A DNA stretch of 64,000 bases from an uncultured Selenomonadales bacterium (GTDB lineage: Bacteria; Bacillota; Negativicutes; Selenomonadales; Selenomonadaceae): assembly GCA_946408355.1 (NCBI GenBank), contig CAMJRX010000003.1:23370-87369 (forward strand), in the 5' to 3' direction. This document shows, in pieces, positions 9,050 to 19,752 of the stretch (the first letter of the stretch is position 1; each line of letters starts with the position of its first letter). The notes below the pieces were generated by a model that did no database searches, had not been told where the DNA came from, and worked only from the letters and a program-made list of their open reading frames with translations. The position numbers were made by a program, and so were the translations under genes.

Positions 9050-10348
9050 TTAATGCAGATATTTATCCAACAATGCCTCGTAGTCGGGTATTGGCAACGG
9101 GCGCGAGAAAAAATAACCTTGAATTGCCACGTCGCCCAAGCTAGACACGTAATCCATTTGCGCTTTAGTTTCCACGCCTTCAATTACAATGCTCATGCCC
9201 AATTCCTCTGCCAATTCGACGATAAATTTTAAGATTATCGCCACGCGCTTAGATTTTTCCAATTCGCGGATAAATGCCATGTCGACTTTGAGAGTATCAA
9301 GCGGCATGTCTTTTAGCATGTTCAGCGACGAATAGCCCGACCCAAAGTCATCCATTAAAATCGAAAATCCTAATTCTCGGAACGTAGAAATCATATCGAG
9401 GAGTTGGAGCTGATTATCGGTGTACGCGCTTTCTGTTACTTCCAATTTTAACATCCACGGTTCCAAGTCGTATTTTTCCAGCAACGTTGCGAGGAAGTCA
9501 GGCAAGTCTAAGCTGTAGAAATTTAGCCGCGATAAGTTAACGGAAATGGGAACGACCTCTTTACCTTCGTCGAGGCGTTTACGTTGAAGTCTACACGCTT
9601 CCTCCCAAACAAAGCGGTCAAGGCGCACGATAAAGCCATTGCGTTCAAAGACGGGAATAAATTTGCCGGGAGAAACCATGCCGTGTATCGGATGAAACCA
9701 ACGGACAAGAGCTTCTGCACTGGCGACGGTATTTTTATGCGGGTCGTAAATCGGCTGAAGATAAATCGTAAACTGATTCTCCAAAAGGGCGGCTTCCATG
9801 TTGCCGGTTATAAGTTGTTCTTCAATCATTTGCTCGCGCATTTTTGCATCGTAGTAAGCGTAGCGCGTAACATAATTTCCTTTGATTCGCCGAAGTGCCA
9901 TACCTGCGCGGTCGCACATTTGGTCAATCGGCAACTTAATACTTTCAACGGGATAAATACCCGCAAAAAATAAAATGTTGTGGCTAATGTGGAGAGATTG
10001 AATTCGAGTATCGAGGTCTTTAATAATTTGCTCAATTTTAAGTTCATCACTCGGCACGCACAAAATAAAATGGTCAGCTTCAGCGCGACAACTTATGGAA
10101 GTTCGCGGATTTAATGTTGCCTTAAAATAATCTGCCGCCGCCCGCAAAATCAAATTACCTGTGTCGACGTGGAATAAATCATTAATTATTTTAAAGCAAC
10201 TTATATCCATGCAGACGATACTATATTTAACGTCGTAACGGGCACCCAAAAGTAATGTCGCTTCCCGATAAAAAGCCTCGCGATTATAAAGCCCCGTCAA
10301 TGAATCAAACTTGCTGCCGATTATCGGCAAAACTCCTTCTGCTCGCAA
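9050..10348 (-). CDS. GGDEF (degenerate)-EAL domain protein
   Basis: FDSLTGLYNREAFYREA; degenerate SCRAEADHF in place of GGDEF; SAEALVRWFHP and DDFGSGYSSL. Confidence 0.9.
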   Translation of the reverse strand: MRAEGVLPIIGSKFDSLTGLYNREAFYREATLLLGARYDVKYSIVCMDISCFKIINDLFHVDTGNLILRAAADYFKATLNPRTSISCRAEADHFILCVPSDELKIEQIIKDLDTRIQSLHISHNILFFAGIYPVESIKLPIDQMCDRAGMALRRIKGNYVTRYAYYDAKMREQMIEEQLITGNMEAALLENQFTIYLQPIYDPHKNTVASAEALVRWFHPIHGMVSPGKFIPVFERNGFIVRLDRFVWEEACRLQRKRLDEGKEVVPISVNLSRLNFYSLDLPDFLATLLEKYDLEPWMLKLEVTESAYTDNQLQLLDMISTFRELGFSILMDDFGSGYSSLNMLKDMPLDTLKVDMAFIRELEKSKRVAIILKFIVELAEELGMSIVIEGVETKAQMDYVSSLGDVAIQGYFFSRPLPIPDYEALLDKYLH

Positions 10349-10527
10349 TGCAATCGCTCCCCTCGCCTTTTAAAATTTTTTTCAACTATTCAACGTGAAA
10401 AAATAAATCCCTGCTGAAATATGCGGGGATTTTAGCTTTTAAGCTCCGACTAATCAACGGGCTTTCGACTTTAAGCAGGAAAAATTTTTCATTGCCCGAA
10501 TCAAAGCAAACAAAGGAGGCTAAATAA

Positions 10528-12312
10528 ATGGCAACAATTATAACTAAAGACGGAAGTTTAGCGGAAGTCGAAGGCGCGGAAGCTTTGCACGCACTAAGAC
10601 ACACCGCCTCGCATATCATGGCGCAAGCGATAAAACATCTCTACGGCGGCGCAGACGGTAAAGGCGTTCAACTGGCTATTGGTCCGGCGATTGATACCGG
10701 TTTTTACTACGACATTGACACCGAGAAAAAAATTACCGACGAAGACCTCGCCGACATCGAACGCGAAATGAAAAATATCGTCAAGCAAAATCTCAAGCTG
10801 GAACGTTCGACACTTTCACGAGCCGACGCGCTGAAAAAATTTGGCGACGAGGGCGAAATTTATAAAGTTGAACTGATAGAGGCTCTGCCCGAAGACGCGG
10901 AAATTTCTCTGTTCACACAGGGCGATTTTACTGACTTGTGCGCAGGTCCTCACGTTCAATCGACGGGCAAAGTTAAGGCGTTTAAGTTAATGTCGATTGC
11001 GGGCGCGTATTGGCGCGGCGACGAACATAATAAAATGCTCCAGCGCATTTACGGCACGGCGTTTGAAACTAAAGACGAGCTAAAAGATTATCTGCACATG
11101 CTGGAGGAGGCGGCGCGTCGTGACCACCGTAAACTTGGCAAGGAATTAGATTTATTCAGCTTGCATGACGAAGGTCCCGGCTTCCCGTTTTTCCACCCCA
11201 ACGGCATGATTATTCAAAATGAGCTGTTAAATTATTGGCGCGAAGTTCATCGCCGTTACGGTTATCAAGAAATTAAGACGCCGATAATTTTAAATCGCAA
11301 GCTCTGGGAAACTTCTGGGCACTGGGATCATTACAAAGAAAATATGTACTTCACTAAGATTGACGAGGAAGATTATGCCGTTAAGCCCATGAATTGTCCT
11401 GGTAGTATGTTGGTTTACAATACGCACGTGCATAGCTATCGCGACTTGCCGTTGAAGTTGGCGGAATTGGGATTAGTTCACCGACACGAGAAAAGCGGCG
11501 TTTTGCACGGCTTGTTTAGGGTTCGCAACTTTACTCAGGACGACGCACATATTTACATGACGCCCGCGCAGGTTGAGCCGGAAATCCAAAAGACGATTGA
11601 CTTATTCGACGAGGTTTATAAAACTTTTGGATTGACTTACAAAGCTGAACTGTCGACGCGCCCCGAAAATTCAATGGGTGACGACGCAACTTGGGAATTG
11701 GCGACTAATGCCTTGCAAAAAGCTTTGGAACATCGCGGGCTTGATTATGTCGTTAACGAGGGCGACGGCGCGTTTTATGGTCCGAAGATTGACTTTCACT
11801 TGAAAGATTCAATCGGTAGAACGTGGCAATGCGGAACGATTCAGCTTGACATGCTCTTGCCCGAAAAGTTCGACTTAAATTATATCGGCGAGGACGGAGA
11901 AAAACATCGTCCGATTATGGTTCACCGCGTTGTTTACGGCAGTATTGAGCGGTTCATTGGCATTCTTATCGAAAATTATGCGGGCGCGTTCCCTGTGTGG
12001 TTGGCTCCCGTTCAGATAAAACTTTTGCCGATAACCGACAATCATCTTGCCTACGCTAAAGAACTTGCCGATAAATTTTTCGCGCTCAAGTTCCGCGCAG
12101 AAATCGACGACCGCAACGAGAAAATCAATAAAAAAATTCGCGACAGCCAAGTCCGTAAAATTCCATACACGATTGTTATCGGCGACAAGGAAGTTGAGAC
12201 GGGCATTTTGCCGATTAGAAAATACAGCGCAAAAGATAACGTTTCAATGAGCGTCGACGAATTTATTGCTTACGTTCAAAATAAAATTTCCACACGCGAC
12301 CAAAACTTTTAA
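10528..12312 (+). CDS. thrS: threonyl-tRNA synthetase, apparently lacking the TGS domain
   Basis: LRHTASHIMAQAIKHLYGG, DLCAGPHV, MNCPGSMLVYNTHVHSYRDLPLKLAELG; 594 aa, with the catalytic/editing module starting about 25 residues from the N-terminus. Confidence 0.95.
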   Translation: MATIITKDGSLAEVEGAEALHALRHTASHIMAQAIKHLYGGADGKGVQLAIGPAIDTGFYYDIDTEKKITDEDLADIEREMKNIVKQNLKLERSTLSRADALKKFGDEGEIYKVELIEALPEDAEISLFTQGDFTDLCAGPHVQSTGKVKAFKLMSIAGAYWRGDEHNKMLQRIYGTAFETKDELKDYLHMLEEAARRDHRKLGKELDLFSLHDEGPGFPFFHPNGMIIQNELLNYWREVHRRYGYQEIKTPIILNRKLWETSGHWDHYKENMYFTKIDEEDYAVKPMNCPGSMLVYNTHVHSYRDLPLKLAELGLVHRHEKSGVLHGLFRVRNFTQDDAHIYMTPAQVEPEIQKTIDLFDEVYKTFGLTYKAELSTRPENSMGDDATWELATNALQKALEHRGLDYVVNEGDGAFYGPKIDFHLKDSIGRTWQCGTIQLDMLLPEKFDLNYIGEDGEKHRPIMVHRVVYGSIERFIGILIENYAGAFPVWLAPVQIKLLPITDNHLAYAKELADKFFALKFRAEIDDRNEKINKKIRDSQVRKIPYTIVIGDKEVETGILPIRKYSAKDNVSMSVDEFIAYVQNKISTRDQNF

Positions 12313-12328
12313 AATAATTTTAGACAAC

Positions 12329-12366
12329 AAAAAAGCGACGGGATAATTTCTCGCCGCTTAATTTTT
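12329..12366. terminator. intergenic hairpin between convergent genes
   Basis: AAGCGACGGGATAATTTCTCGCCGCTTAATTTTTTT. Confidence 0.6.
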
Positions 12367-13068
12367 TTACTCAACTTCGGTACCCTCAACGGCTCCTTCC
12401 CAATCGATAATGCCGCCCATTTCGTAGACTTGCCTATAACCTTTCTCGACGAGAAGTTTTGCCGTTTGCCGTGCACGATTGCCATCACCGCAGTAACAGA
12501 TAATAGGCGCGTTTTTGTTGGGAATTTTAGAAAAATCTTCCGCCATAACAGCTTCCTTTGGTACAAAAACGGCTCCGACAATGTGTCTAGCTTCGTAATC
12601 TTTTGGGAAACGACAATCTATCAAAACCGCTTCTGAATTAGTTTCTAAAATTTCTTGCGCCTCGTCGTGAGTTATGTGTTTATAAATTTCTGCTCCGACG
12701 ACGGGACCTTTCCAATCAGCAATGCCTCCGAATTCGTAAACATTTTTATAACCTTTATCAGCAAGAAGTTGCGCTGAATCTTGAGCACGACGACCCGTCC
12801 AACAGTAAACTAAAATCGTTTGGTTCTTGTCGGGTATGGACGCAAAATTTCCGTTGCGCAACTCTTCAAGCGGCAGGGAAATCGCGTTGGGAATGTGTTT
12901 CTTTTCGTACTCTTCAGGCGTGCGCACGTCGAGGACAATTACGTTGGGATTATCGGCTATAATTTTTGTTGCCTCGTCATGTGTAATAGATTTGTAAATA
13001 ATTTTTTCACCGCAACCTGTACACAACGCAACGATTAAAACAATCAGCAATGCTAAAAACTTTTTCAT
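12367..13068 (-). CDS. lipoprotein with two tandem rhodanese domains
   Basis: Lipobox LCTGCG; VLDVRTPEEYEKKHIPNA…VYCWTGRRA and LIDCRFPKDYEARHIVGA…CYCGDGNRA. Confidence 0.9.
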   Translation of the reverse strand: MKKFLALLIVLIVALCTGCGEKIIYKSITHDEATKIIADNPNVIVLDVRTPEEYEKKHIPNAISLPLEELRNGNFASIPDKNQTILVYCWTGRRAQDSAQLLADKGYKNVYEFGGIADWKGPVVGAEIYKHITHDEAQEILETNSEAVLIDCRFPKDYEARHIVGAVFVPKEAVMAEDFSKIPNKNAPIICYCGDGNRARQTAKLLVEKGYRQVYEMGGIIDWEGAVEGTEVE

Positions 13069-15965
13069 TTCAACACCTCCGTTAAAGTTTCAATCATTTT
13101 TTCTATATCGAGCGGCTTAGCAATGTGGCTATTCATGCCCGCATCTTTTGCCGTTTGAATGTCCTCAGTGAATGCGTTCGCCGTCATTGCAATAATTGGT
13201 ATCTGCGCAAGTTTTGGATTAGGAAGTTCGCGGATTTTTTTAGTCGCCTCGTAGCCGTTCATAACCGGCATTTGAACATCCATTAAAATTGCGTCGTATT
13301 CGCCGGGCTTGCTTGCCGCAACTTTATCGACAGCAATCTTGCCATTTTCCGCCGTGTCCAAGCCGAATCCAAATTCCGTAAGAATAAGCGACGCAATTTC
13401 GCGGTTAACTTCGTTATCCTCAACCAACAGTAATTTAATCTTGCTGAAGTCAAGCTCGCCTTTCTCGTCGGCAATTTGTTCGACTTCTTCCTCGTCGGGG
13501 TCGTCGATAATCGGGAAGTCAACGCGAACAATAAATTCCGTGCCCTTGCCGAGTTCGGTTTCAACGTCAATCGTGCCGCCCATTAGCTCAACGATACTTT
13601 TAGTAATGCTCATGCCTAAGCCCGTGCCTTGAATGTTGCTAACTGTGCGGTCGCGTTCATAGGCGGCGAAAACTTTTTTGGCGAATTCGGGCGTCATGCC
13701 CATACCCGTATCTTTAACGCGCAATTCATAAGAGCCTTTCTCATCGTTGCCGCCGACTTGACGGAGTGTAACTGTAACGGAGCCGCCTTCAGGCGTAAAT
13801 TTGAACGCATTACTGATAAGATTCAACAAGACACGATTAAGGCGCGGCGTGTCGCACATTACAGTTTTATTCATGACGTGTTCGATATTAACTGCGAACG
13901 TCAAGCCCTTGTTAGCCATTTGCGTCGCGAATAAATCTTTAACTTCGTTCAAAGCTTTAACGATATTCGATTTTTGCGGGGCAAGTTCCATTTTGCCGCT
14001 TTCAATCCGGCTCATGTCAAGAATATCATTAATCAGCGATAAAAGATGATTATTCGACGCCTCGATTTTGTCTAAGTAATCTTTCATGCGCGGCGGAAGT
14101 CCTGGTTCTTTTTTAATTAAGTTCGTGTAGCCGATAATGGCGTTCATGGGCGTGCGTATATCGTGGCTCATATTCGACAGGAAAGTTGACTTCGCCTTAT
14201 TACTGCGCTCCGCTTGAACTTTTTCGCGCTCCATATTTTTTTCGCGTGTCATCATCATATTGTAAATATTGAACATGATAAACAGCGCGATTGTAATTAA
14301 GCCCATTTGCATTAAGTTATGGCGCGTCAAAGAGTCGCTGACAAATTCCATTTGATTTTGCAGATAAAATTCCGAATCAGCTTTCTCGCGATTGCTGGGC
14401 GGTATACCGTGTTCGTTAAGTTCTTCGGTGTAATATTCTCTCAAGTTGCCTAAAACCGTCTGCGCGGCGTCGCTGGTTGCCTCGCGAACCCAAAGCATTG
14501 ATGTAAAGAAAATCAAAAACAGCAACGCTATCCAAGAAATTGTCGACTTGCCAAAACGCCGATCCGTGTCGCGTTGAAAAATATAGCGGAAGAATACAAA
14601 GCCGAGAATGCTCCACAAAATCAAAATCAAATAACTTTCTGTCGTCATTGCGGCAACAGTCCAAACATTCGGCACCATAAAATACAGGAAGAAAATCATT
14701 GACACGACGACGCCGATTAGCCCTGTGATTTGCGGTAGACTTTTGCCAACTTGCCGCGCAGTGATAATCGTTACGAGCGAGGTGTAAGTATAATCGATTG
14801 TCGCGCCGATTGTGTTAACGTCGATAATCCACGCAATCGCGGTGCGTCCGAGAAACGGTATCGGCAAAGACAGGAGCATTATAAATAAAACTGCGTTCAT
14901 AGGCGTGCGATGTTCGTTGAGCTTACCGAACCACGCAGGCAGTAAATCATCACGAGTAAGCGCGAAAATCAATCGACTAGCCGCAATGTAGTTGCCAACC
15001 AAACCGGTAATGACGCCGCCCATAACAGCCATAATCAAAATTATTAAGCCCGTATCGCCCATGAGTTCGTGGATTGCGTGTATAGTTGGCATACCGGCAT
15101 ATCCTTCGAGATTGTCCAAGTCGGCAAGATATTCAGACCAGTTAGAATAGCCTGCCGGTATATCAGAAATCGCCAATATCGCGAGGAAAGTGTAAGCAAG
15201 AGCCGCCGCCACGACCGCGCAGATTAAAATCGCAAAAGTTTTCTTAACTGAGAACTTAAAACCTTCCGCCGATTGTGAAACCGATTCAAAACCAGCAAAT
15301 GCCCACGGAGCCAAAACAACAATTCCAAAAATCGCCGCGAATGAACTTGTATTATCGGGCTGGAAGGCGGGCGCAATGTCAAAAGGATTTATTCCGCTTG
15401 AAACGACCGCGCCCATAGAAATTAATACGCCGCCGAGCAAAATTATCGCCGCAATCGTCTGAACCCACGCCGCTAACTTGCCGCCGTGCATACAGAGCGC
15501 ACCACAAATCCACAGCGCACCCAAACTTAGCAAAGCCTCGCCGAACCAAACATCAAAGCCCGCGATTGTATAATGGAAACCAAATTGAAAAGTATCGCCC
15601 AAAAATTTTCTAAAAATAATGGGGAGCGCAGTTGCATTCGCCCAAGTAATAGCTATGTAAACTAGAATTAAAAACCACGAGCTTAAAAAGCCGTGATCAT
15701 AACCCAGAACTTTTTTAGCGTAAGAATAAGTACCGCCGGCGTCGGGATATTTATTCATCATGAAATGGTAATTGTAGCCGATAATCAGCATGATGACGCC
15801 GCCAATAATCATACCTAGCGCAGTTCCGAGAGGACCGGCAATCGGCAAAAAAGTCGTGCCAGGCATTACGAATGCGCCCCAACCAACCGCGCAACCAAAG
15901 GACAATGCCCAAACGTTCAGCGGCGATAAATAAGGTTTAAGTTTTGTATTTTCTGCAGTATCCAT
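13065..15965 (-). CDS. APC-superfamily amino-acid permease fused to hybrid histidine kinase (HisKA-HATPase-REC)
   Basis: GCAVGWGAFVMPGTTFLPIAGPLG…(multi-TM)…FLSNMSHDIRTPMNAIIGY…GTGLGMSITKSIVELMGG…LLLVEDNEVNREIA…LMDVQMPVMNGYEATKKIR. Confidence 0.92.
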   Translation of the reverse strand: MDTAENTKLKPYLSPLNVWALSFGCAVGWGAFVMPGTTFLPIAGPLGTALGMIIGGVIMLIIGYNYHFMMNKYPDAGGTYSYAKKVLGYDHGFLSSWFLILVYIAITWANATALPIIFRKFLGDTFQFGFHYTIAGFDVWFGEALLSLGALWICGALCMHGGKLAAWVQTIAAIILLGGVLISMGAVVSSGINPFDIAPAFQPDNTSSFAAIFGIVVLAPWAFAGFESVSQSAEGFKFSVKKTFAILICAVVAAALAYTFLAILAISDIPAGYSNWSEYLADLDNLEGYAGMPTIHAIHELMGDTGLIILIMAVMGGVITGLVGNYIAASRLIFALTRDDLLPAWFGKLNEHRTPMNAVLFIMLLSLPIPFLGRTAIAWIIDVNTIGATIDYTYTSLVTIITARQVGKSLPQITGLIGVVVSMIFFLYFMVPNVWTVAAMTTESYLILILWSILGFVFFRYIFQRDTDRRFGKSTISWIALLFLIFFTSMLWVREATSDAAQTVLGNLREYYTEELNEHGIPPSNREKADSEFYLQNQMEFVSDSLTRHNLMQMGLITIALFIMFNIYNMMMTREKNMEREKVQAERSNKAKSTFLSNMSHDIRTPMNAIIGYTNLIKKEPGLPPRMKDYLDKIEASNNHLLSLINDILDMSRIESGKMELAPQKSNIVKALNEVKDLFATQMANKGLTFAVNIEHVMNKTVMCDTPRLNRVLLNLISNAFKFTPEGGSVTVTLRQVGGNDEKGSYELRVKDTGMGMTPEFAKKVFAAYERDRTVSNIQGTGLGMSITKSIVELMGGTIDVETELGKGTEFIVRVDFPIIDDPDEEEVEQIADEKGELDFSKIKLLLVEDNEVNREIASLILTEFGFGLDTAENGKIAVDKVAASKPGEYDAILMDVQMPVMNGYEATKKIRELPNPKLAQIPIIAMTANAFTEDIQTAKDAGMNSHIAKPLDIEKMIETLTEVLK

Positions 15966-16121
15966 ATAAAGGGCACCGCTCTCCTTTAAATAATGTTGTT
16001 GCAATTATACACTAAAGAAAGTTAAAGTAAAGCCAGCTAAAATTGCAGTTAACGGAAAAATTTTCGGCTTGAATATTTTGGCGCAAATGTGTTATTATTC
16101 GCAACAAGGAGGTCGATTTAA

Positions 16122-16484
16122 ATGGTAAAATACGAAGTAAAGATGACAAGTATTGGCAAGGACGCTCCTGCGTACCTTTCGAGCAACAGCAGTTTCATTC
16201 TGCTTAACGAAAAAATTCGTCCGGCGTTGGCGGATATGGTCGTTGAGCACACGGTCGGCGAGGTTGCAGCAGATATAGTCGCGGGCGACAAGCTCAAAGT
16301 CGGCAAAAGCGAATTCGATGTCGTAAAAGTCGGTGACGCGGTCAATAAAAATCTGCGCGAAGAGGGGCATTGCACGATTGTCGTCAACGGCGAGGCAACT
16401 ATGCCCGGTCAAATCGCTGTACAAGGTGTTCGTCCGCCGCGTCTGCGTTTCAGCAACATTATTCAATTCTATACTGAGGAATAA
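16122..16484 (+). CDS. PTS glucitol/sorbitol-specific IIA-like protein
   Basis: KSEFDVVKVGDAVNKNLREEGHCTIVVNGEATMPGQIAVQG resembles SrlB/GutA. Confidence 0.7.
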   Translation: MVKYEVKMTSIGKDAPAYLSSNSSFILLNEKIRPALADMVVEHTVGEVAADIVAGDKLKVGKSEFDVVKVGDAVNKNLREEGHCTIVVNGEATMPGQIAVQGVRPPRLRFSNIIQFYTEE

Positions 16485-16502
16485 TTTTTTACTTTTGCAA
16501 GA

Positions 16503-16540
16503 AAAAAGCTCCTTCCGTATTTCGGTGGGAGCTTTAGTTT
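16503..16540 (+). terminator. rho-independent terminator-like hairpin
   Basis: AAAGCTCCTTCCGTATTTCGGTGGGAGCTTTAGTTTT. Confidence 0.65.
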
Positions 16541-16614
16541 TATTCGTCCAAAGCCTATAGTCCTTTATCGCTAAATCTGATATAATAATTGAAAATTTTT
16601 TCGAGGTGAATTTA

Positions 16615-18330
16615 ATGAGAGCAACTCAACTTTACGCACCAACATTACGCGAATCGCCCGCCGAAGCGGAACTTATCAGCCATAAACTTATGTATCGCGC
16701 AGGATTGATTCGCAAGGCGGCAGGCGGATTGTATTCTTATCTGCCGTTAGGCTGGCGCACGATGAAAAAAATTATGCAAATCATTCGCGAGGAAATGGAC
16801 GCAAAGGGGGGACAAGAAATCATGATGCCAATCGTCCAGCCGGCGGAAATGTGGAAGGAATCAGGGCGTTGGGCGGTTTACGGCGATGAAATGATGCGTC
16901 TAAAGGACAGACATGGCAGAGAATTCGCGCTTGGTCCCACGCACGAGGAAATGATAACAACTTTGATTCGTGACGAGGTTCGCTCTTATAAGCAACTGCC
17001 CGTCATGCTTTATCAAATTCAAAATAAATATCGTGATGAAATTCGACCGCGCTTTGGGCTAATGCGGAGCCGCGAATTTGTCATGAAGGATTTATATTCG
17101 TTCGACAGAGACGTTGACGGCATGAATATTTCCTACGACAAAATGTACGACGCTTACAGCCGGATTTTTACTCGTTGTGGTTTGAAATTTCGTGCAGTTG
17201 AGGCGGATAACGGTGCAATCGGTGGAGGACATTCTCACGAGTTTACAGTTTTAGCTCCAAGCGGCGAATCAAGCATTTCCTACTGCGAAAATTGTGATTA
17301 CGCTGCCAGCGACGAGAAAACCGAATTAAAAATTATTCAAGCTACTCCAGAGGAACCTAAGCCACTGGAGAAAGTCAAAACTCCCAACTGTCACACTATT
17401 GAACTTGTCAAAAACTTTTTGAACGTACCGATTGAAAAGACGATTAAAGCGGTTGCGTTTATGGACGATGACGAACGATTGATTTTGGCGTTTGTGCGCG
17501 GTGACCACGAAGTCAACGAGATAAAAGTTATAAATGCGGTTGAGGGCGCGAATCATCTTTACATGGCGGGCGACAAATTGATTGAGGCGGCTGGTGGTTG
17601 CGCGGGATTTATGAGCCCGATAGGCTTAAACGACAAGGCGATAATTGTTGTTGACCAAAGTGTAATGCTGATGTCGAATGCCGTTGCCGGTGCTAACGAA
17701 GTTGATACGCATTTTATCAACGTGACGCCGCGCAGAGACTTTGACGCGGAAAAAATTATCGTGGCAGATATTCGCATGGTGCAAGAGGGCGACCCGTGTC
17801 CTCATTGCGGCGCACCCTTAAGCATGACACGCGGAATTGAAGTTGGACAAGTCTTTACGCTCGGAAAAAAATATTCAGAGGCTTTGCACGCGACTTTCCT
17901 CGACGAAAACGGATCTACGAAACCTTTTGAAATGGGTTGCTACGGAATAGGCGTTGGTCGGACGATGGCGGCGGCGATTGAGCAGAATAACGACGCTGAC
18001 GGAATTATTTGGACGCGGGCGATTGCGCCATTTGAAGTTGTCGTCGTACCAGTCAACGCAAAAGACGATAAACAACTTGCCCTTGCTGAAGAAATTTATA
18101 ATGAACTTAAAGCGGCGGGCGTAGATGTTTTGCTTGACGACAGAAAAGAACGCGCTGGCGTCAAGTTTAAAGATTGCGATTTGATAGGTTATCCGTTGCG
18201 TGTGACGATTAGCCCGAAAACTTTAGACAGTGGCAATGTCGAAGTAAAAGTTCGTCGGAGCGGGGAATTTATTAACTTTACTCGCGGCGAATGCGTCGGA
18301 AAAATTTTGGAGCTCTTGGAGACGTTATAA
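16615..18330 (+). CDS. proS: prolyl-tRNA synthetase
   Basis: [74 protein letters not shown]. Confidence 0.97.
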   Translation: MRATQLYAPTLRESPAEAELISHKLMYRAGLIRKAAGGLYSYLPLGWRTMKKIMQIIREEMDAKGGQEIMMPIVQPAEMWKESGRWAVYGDEMMRLKDRHGREFALGPTHEEMITTLIRDEVRSYKQLPVMLYQIQNKYRDEIRPRFGLMRSREFVMKDLYSFDRDVDGMNISYDKMYDAYSRIFTRCGLKFRAVEADNGAIGGGHSHEFTVLAPSGESSISYCENCDYAASDEKTELKIIQATPEEPKPLEKVKTPNCHTIELVKNFLNVPIEKTIKAVAFMDDDERLILAFVRGDHEVNEIKVINAVEGANHLYMAGDKLIEAAGGCAGFMSPIGLNDKAIIVVDQSVMLMSNAVAGANEVDTHFINVTPRRDFDAEKIIVADIRMVQEGDPCPHCGAPLSMTRGIEVGQVFTLGKKYSEALHATFLDENGSTKPFEMGCYGIGVGRTMAAAIEQNNDADGIIWTRAIAPFEVVVVPVNAKDDKQLALAEEIYNELKAAGVDVLLDDRKERAGVKFKDCDLIGYPLRVTISPKTLDSGNVEVKVRRSGEFINFTRGECVGKILELLETL

Positions 18331-18340
18331 ATAGAAATTA

Positions 18341-18396
18341 GGAACCGGGTACTTGCGACTTTAAATTGGTGCACGGTTCCTAAAAGTTTTTTTCGA
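18341..18396 (+). terminator. hairpin between proS and the Zorya-like locus
   Basis: TTAGGAACCG…CGGTTCCTAA followed by AAAGTTTTTTT. Confidence 0.5.
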
Positions 18397-18414
18397 GCGG
18401 AAGGATTCAAAACA

Positions 18415-19752
18415 GTGGAAGATTTAATTTCAAAATGGGGACTGACAGGGATTTGTATAATCTTCATGGTTGCATGGTCTTTTGGGCGGGACTTTCCAGA
18501 ATTTAAACGTTCAGTTAAAGAAAATCCCTTCGGCGACTACCAACAGCCAAACACGGCATCGATTCTTGGTGTATTGGGTACTTTTATAGGAATTGCGGTG
18601 GGTCTTTACAATTTTAATCCTGCACCAGAGGCAATGCACGATAGCGTTATAAAACTTTTGGGCGGAATGACTACAGCCTTTGTCACTTCGATTTTGGGTA
18701 TGGGAATTTCTCTTTACTTTAAAAATTATCAAGCAAACGCGCAGAAAAAATTTTCTAGAAATAATTTTGTCAAGCCTGAATCAACTATCGCCGACTTAAT
18801 TTAATATCTGCAACAAGCCGACACAGAAAAGTCCGAACTGTTAAAAAAGTTGACGATTTCTCTTGTCGGCGACGGCGATTCAACTGTTATAGGGCAAATG
18901 AAGATAATTAAATCCGATATTCGCGACGAGTTTAGGCAAGTAGAAAAAATTTTGCAAGATAATAACGAAAATGTCATCCGCGAGCTTAGAGATTTTGGAA
19001 AAACTCTTGCTGAAAGTAATTCAAAGGCTTTTATCGAGGCATTAAACGAAACGATGAAAGATTTCAATCAAAAACTTACGGAATAGTTCGGCGAGAACTT
19101 TAAACAGCTGAATATTGCCGTCGGGCGTCTTTTAGTTTGGCAAGAAAATTATAAGGTGACGATTGAACGCATTACGAAAAATTTGCAAGTGACTATTGAA
19201 GGAATTGACGCTGTAAAAAATTCTGTTGTAAAAATTGAAGAATCTGCCGCATCGATTACGAAAAGTAGCGAACAAATTTTAAATCTTATCGTTACTGCCA
19301 ACATGTACGAGCAAAAACTCCGCCAAGTTTTAAGCGACATTCAATCTATCAGCGAAAATACCGCAGACTCAGTAGAAAATTTAACAACGAATATGTATAA
19401 CGCTATAGATAATGCAAATTACATGACACAAAAGATTTCTGCGACTACAAACACGGCTTTGAATAAAATTTCAGATACAACCAATCAAACAATAACCTCA
19501 ATGCAAAAAATGTCTCAAGAAATTCGCAACGAATCGTTTAAGGTAACGTCCGAAACCGTCTTAAAAATGGAAAAGATGATGGAGGCGAACGATAAGAACT
19601 TCAGAGAGTCACTCGAAACGCTCGGAAAGGCAATGTTGCAGATTTCAAAAAAATTCGCAGAAGATTACACACCTTTGGCGAACAGATTAAGAGAAATTGT
19701 TCAGATAGCGGAACAAGTCAGACCTTCGGGAAGAGGAGGTCGTTTGTTTTGA
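18415..19752 (+). pseudogene. zorA: ZorA-like MotA/TolQ/ExbB-family protein with long coiled-coil tail; in-frame TAA (18802) and TAG (19084)
   Basis: One continuous 446-codon frame: MEDLISKWGLTGICIIFMVAWSFGRDFPEFKRSVKENPFGDYQQPNTASILGVLGTFIGIAVGLYNF… DLI[TAA]YLQQADTEKSELLKKLTISLVGDGDSTVIGQ… FNQKLTE[TAG]FGENFKQLNIAVGRLLVWQENYK…. Confidence 0.8.

Noticed and set aside
10381-10527. T-box riboswitch upstream of thrS
   Set aside because: No recognisable T-box (AGGGTGGnACCGCG) sequence and no convincing antiterminator/terminator pair.
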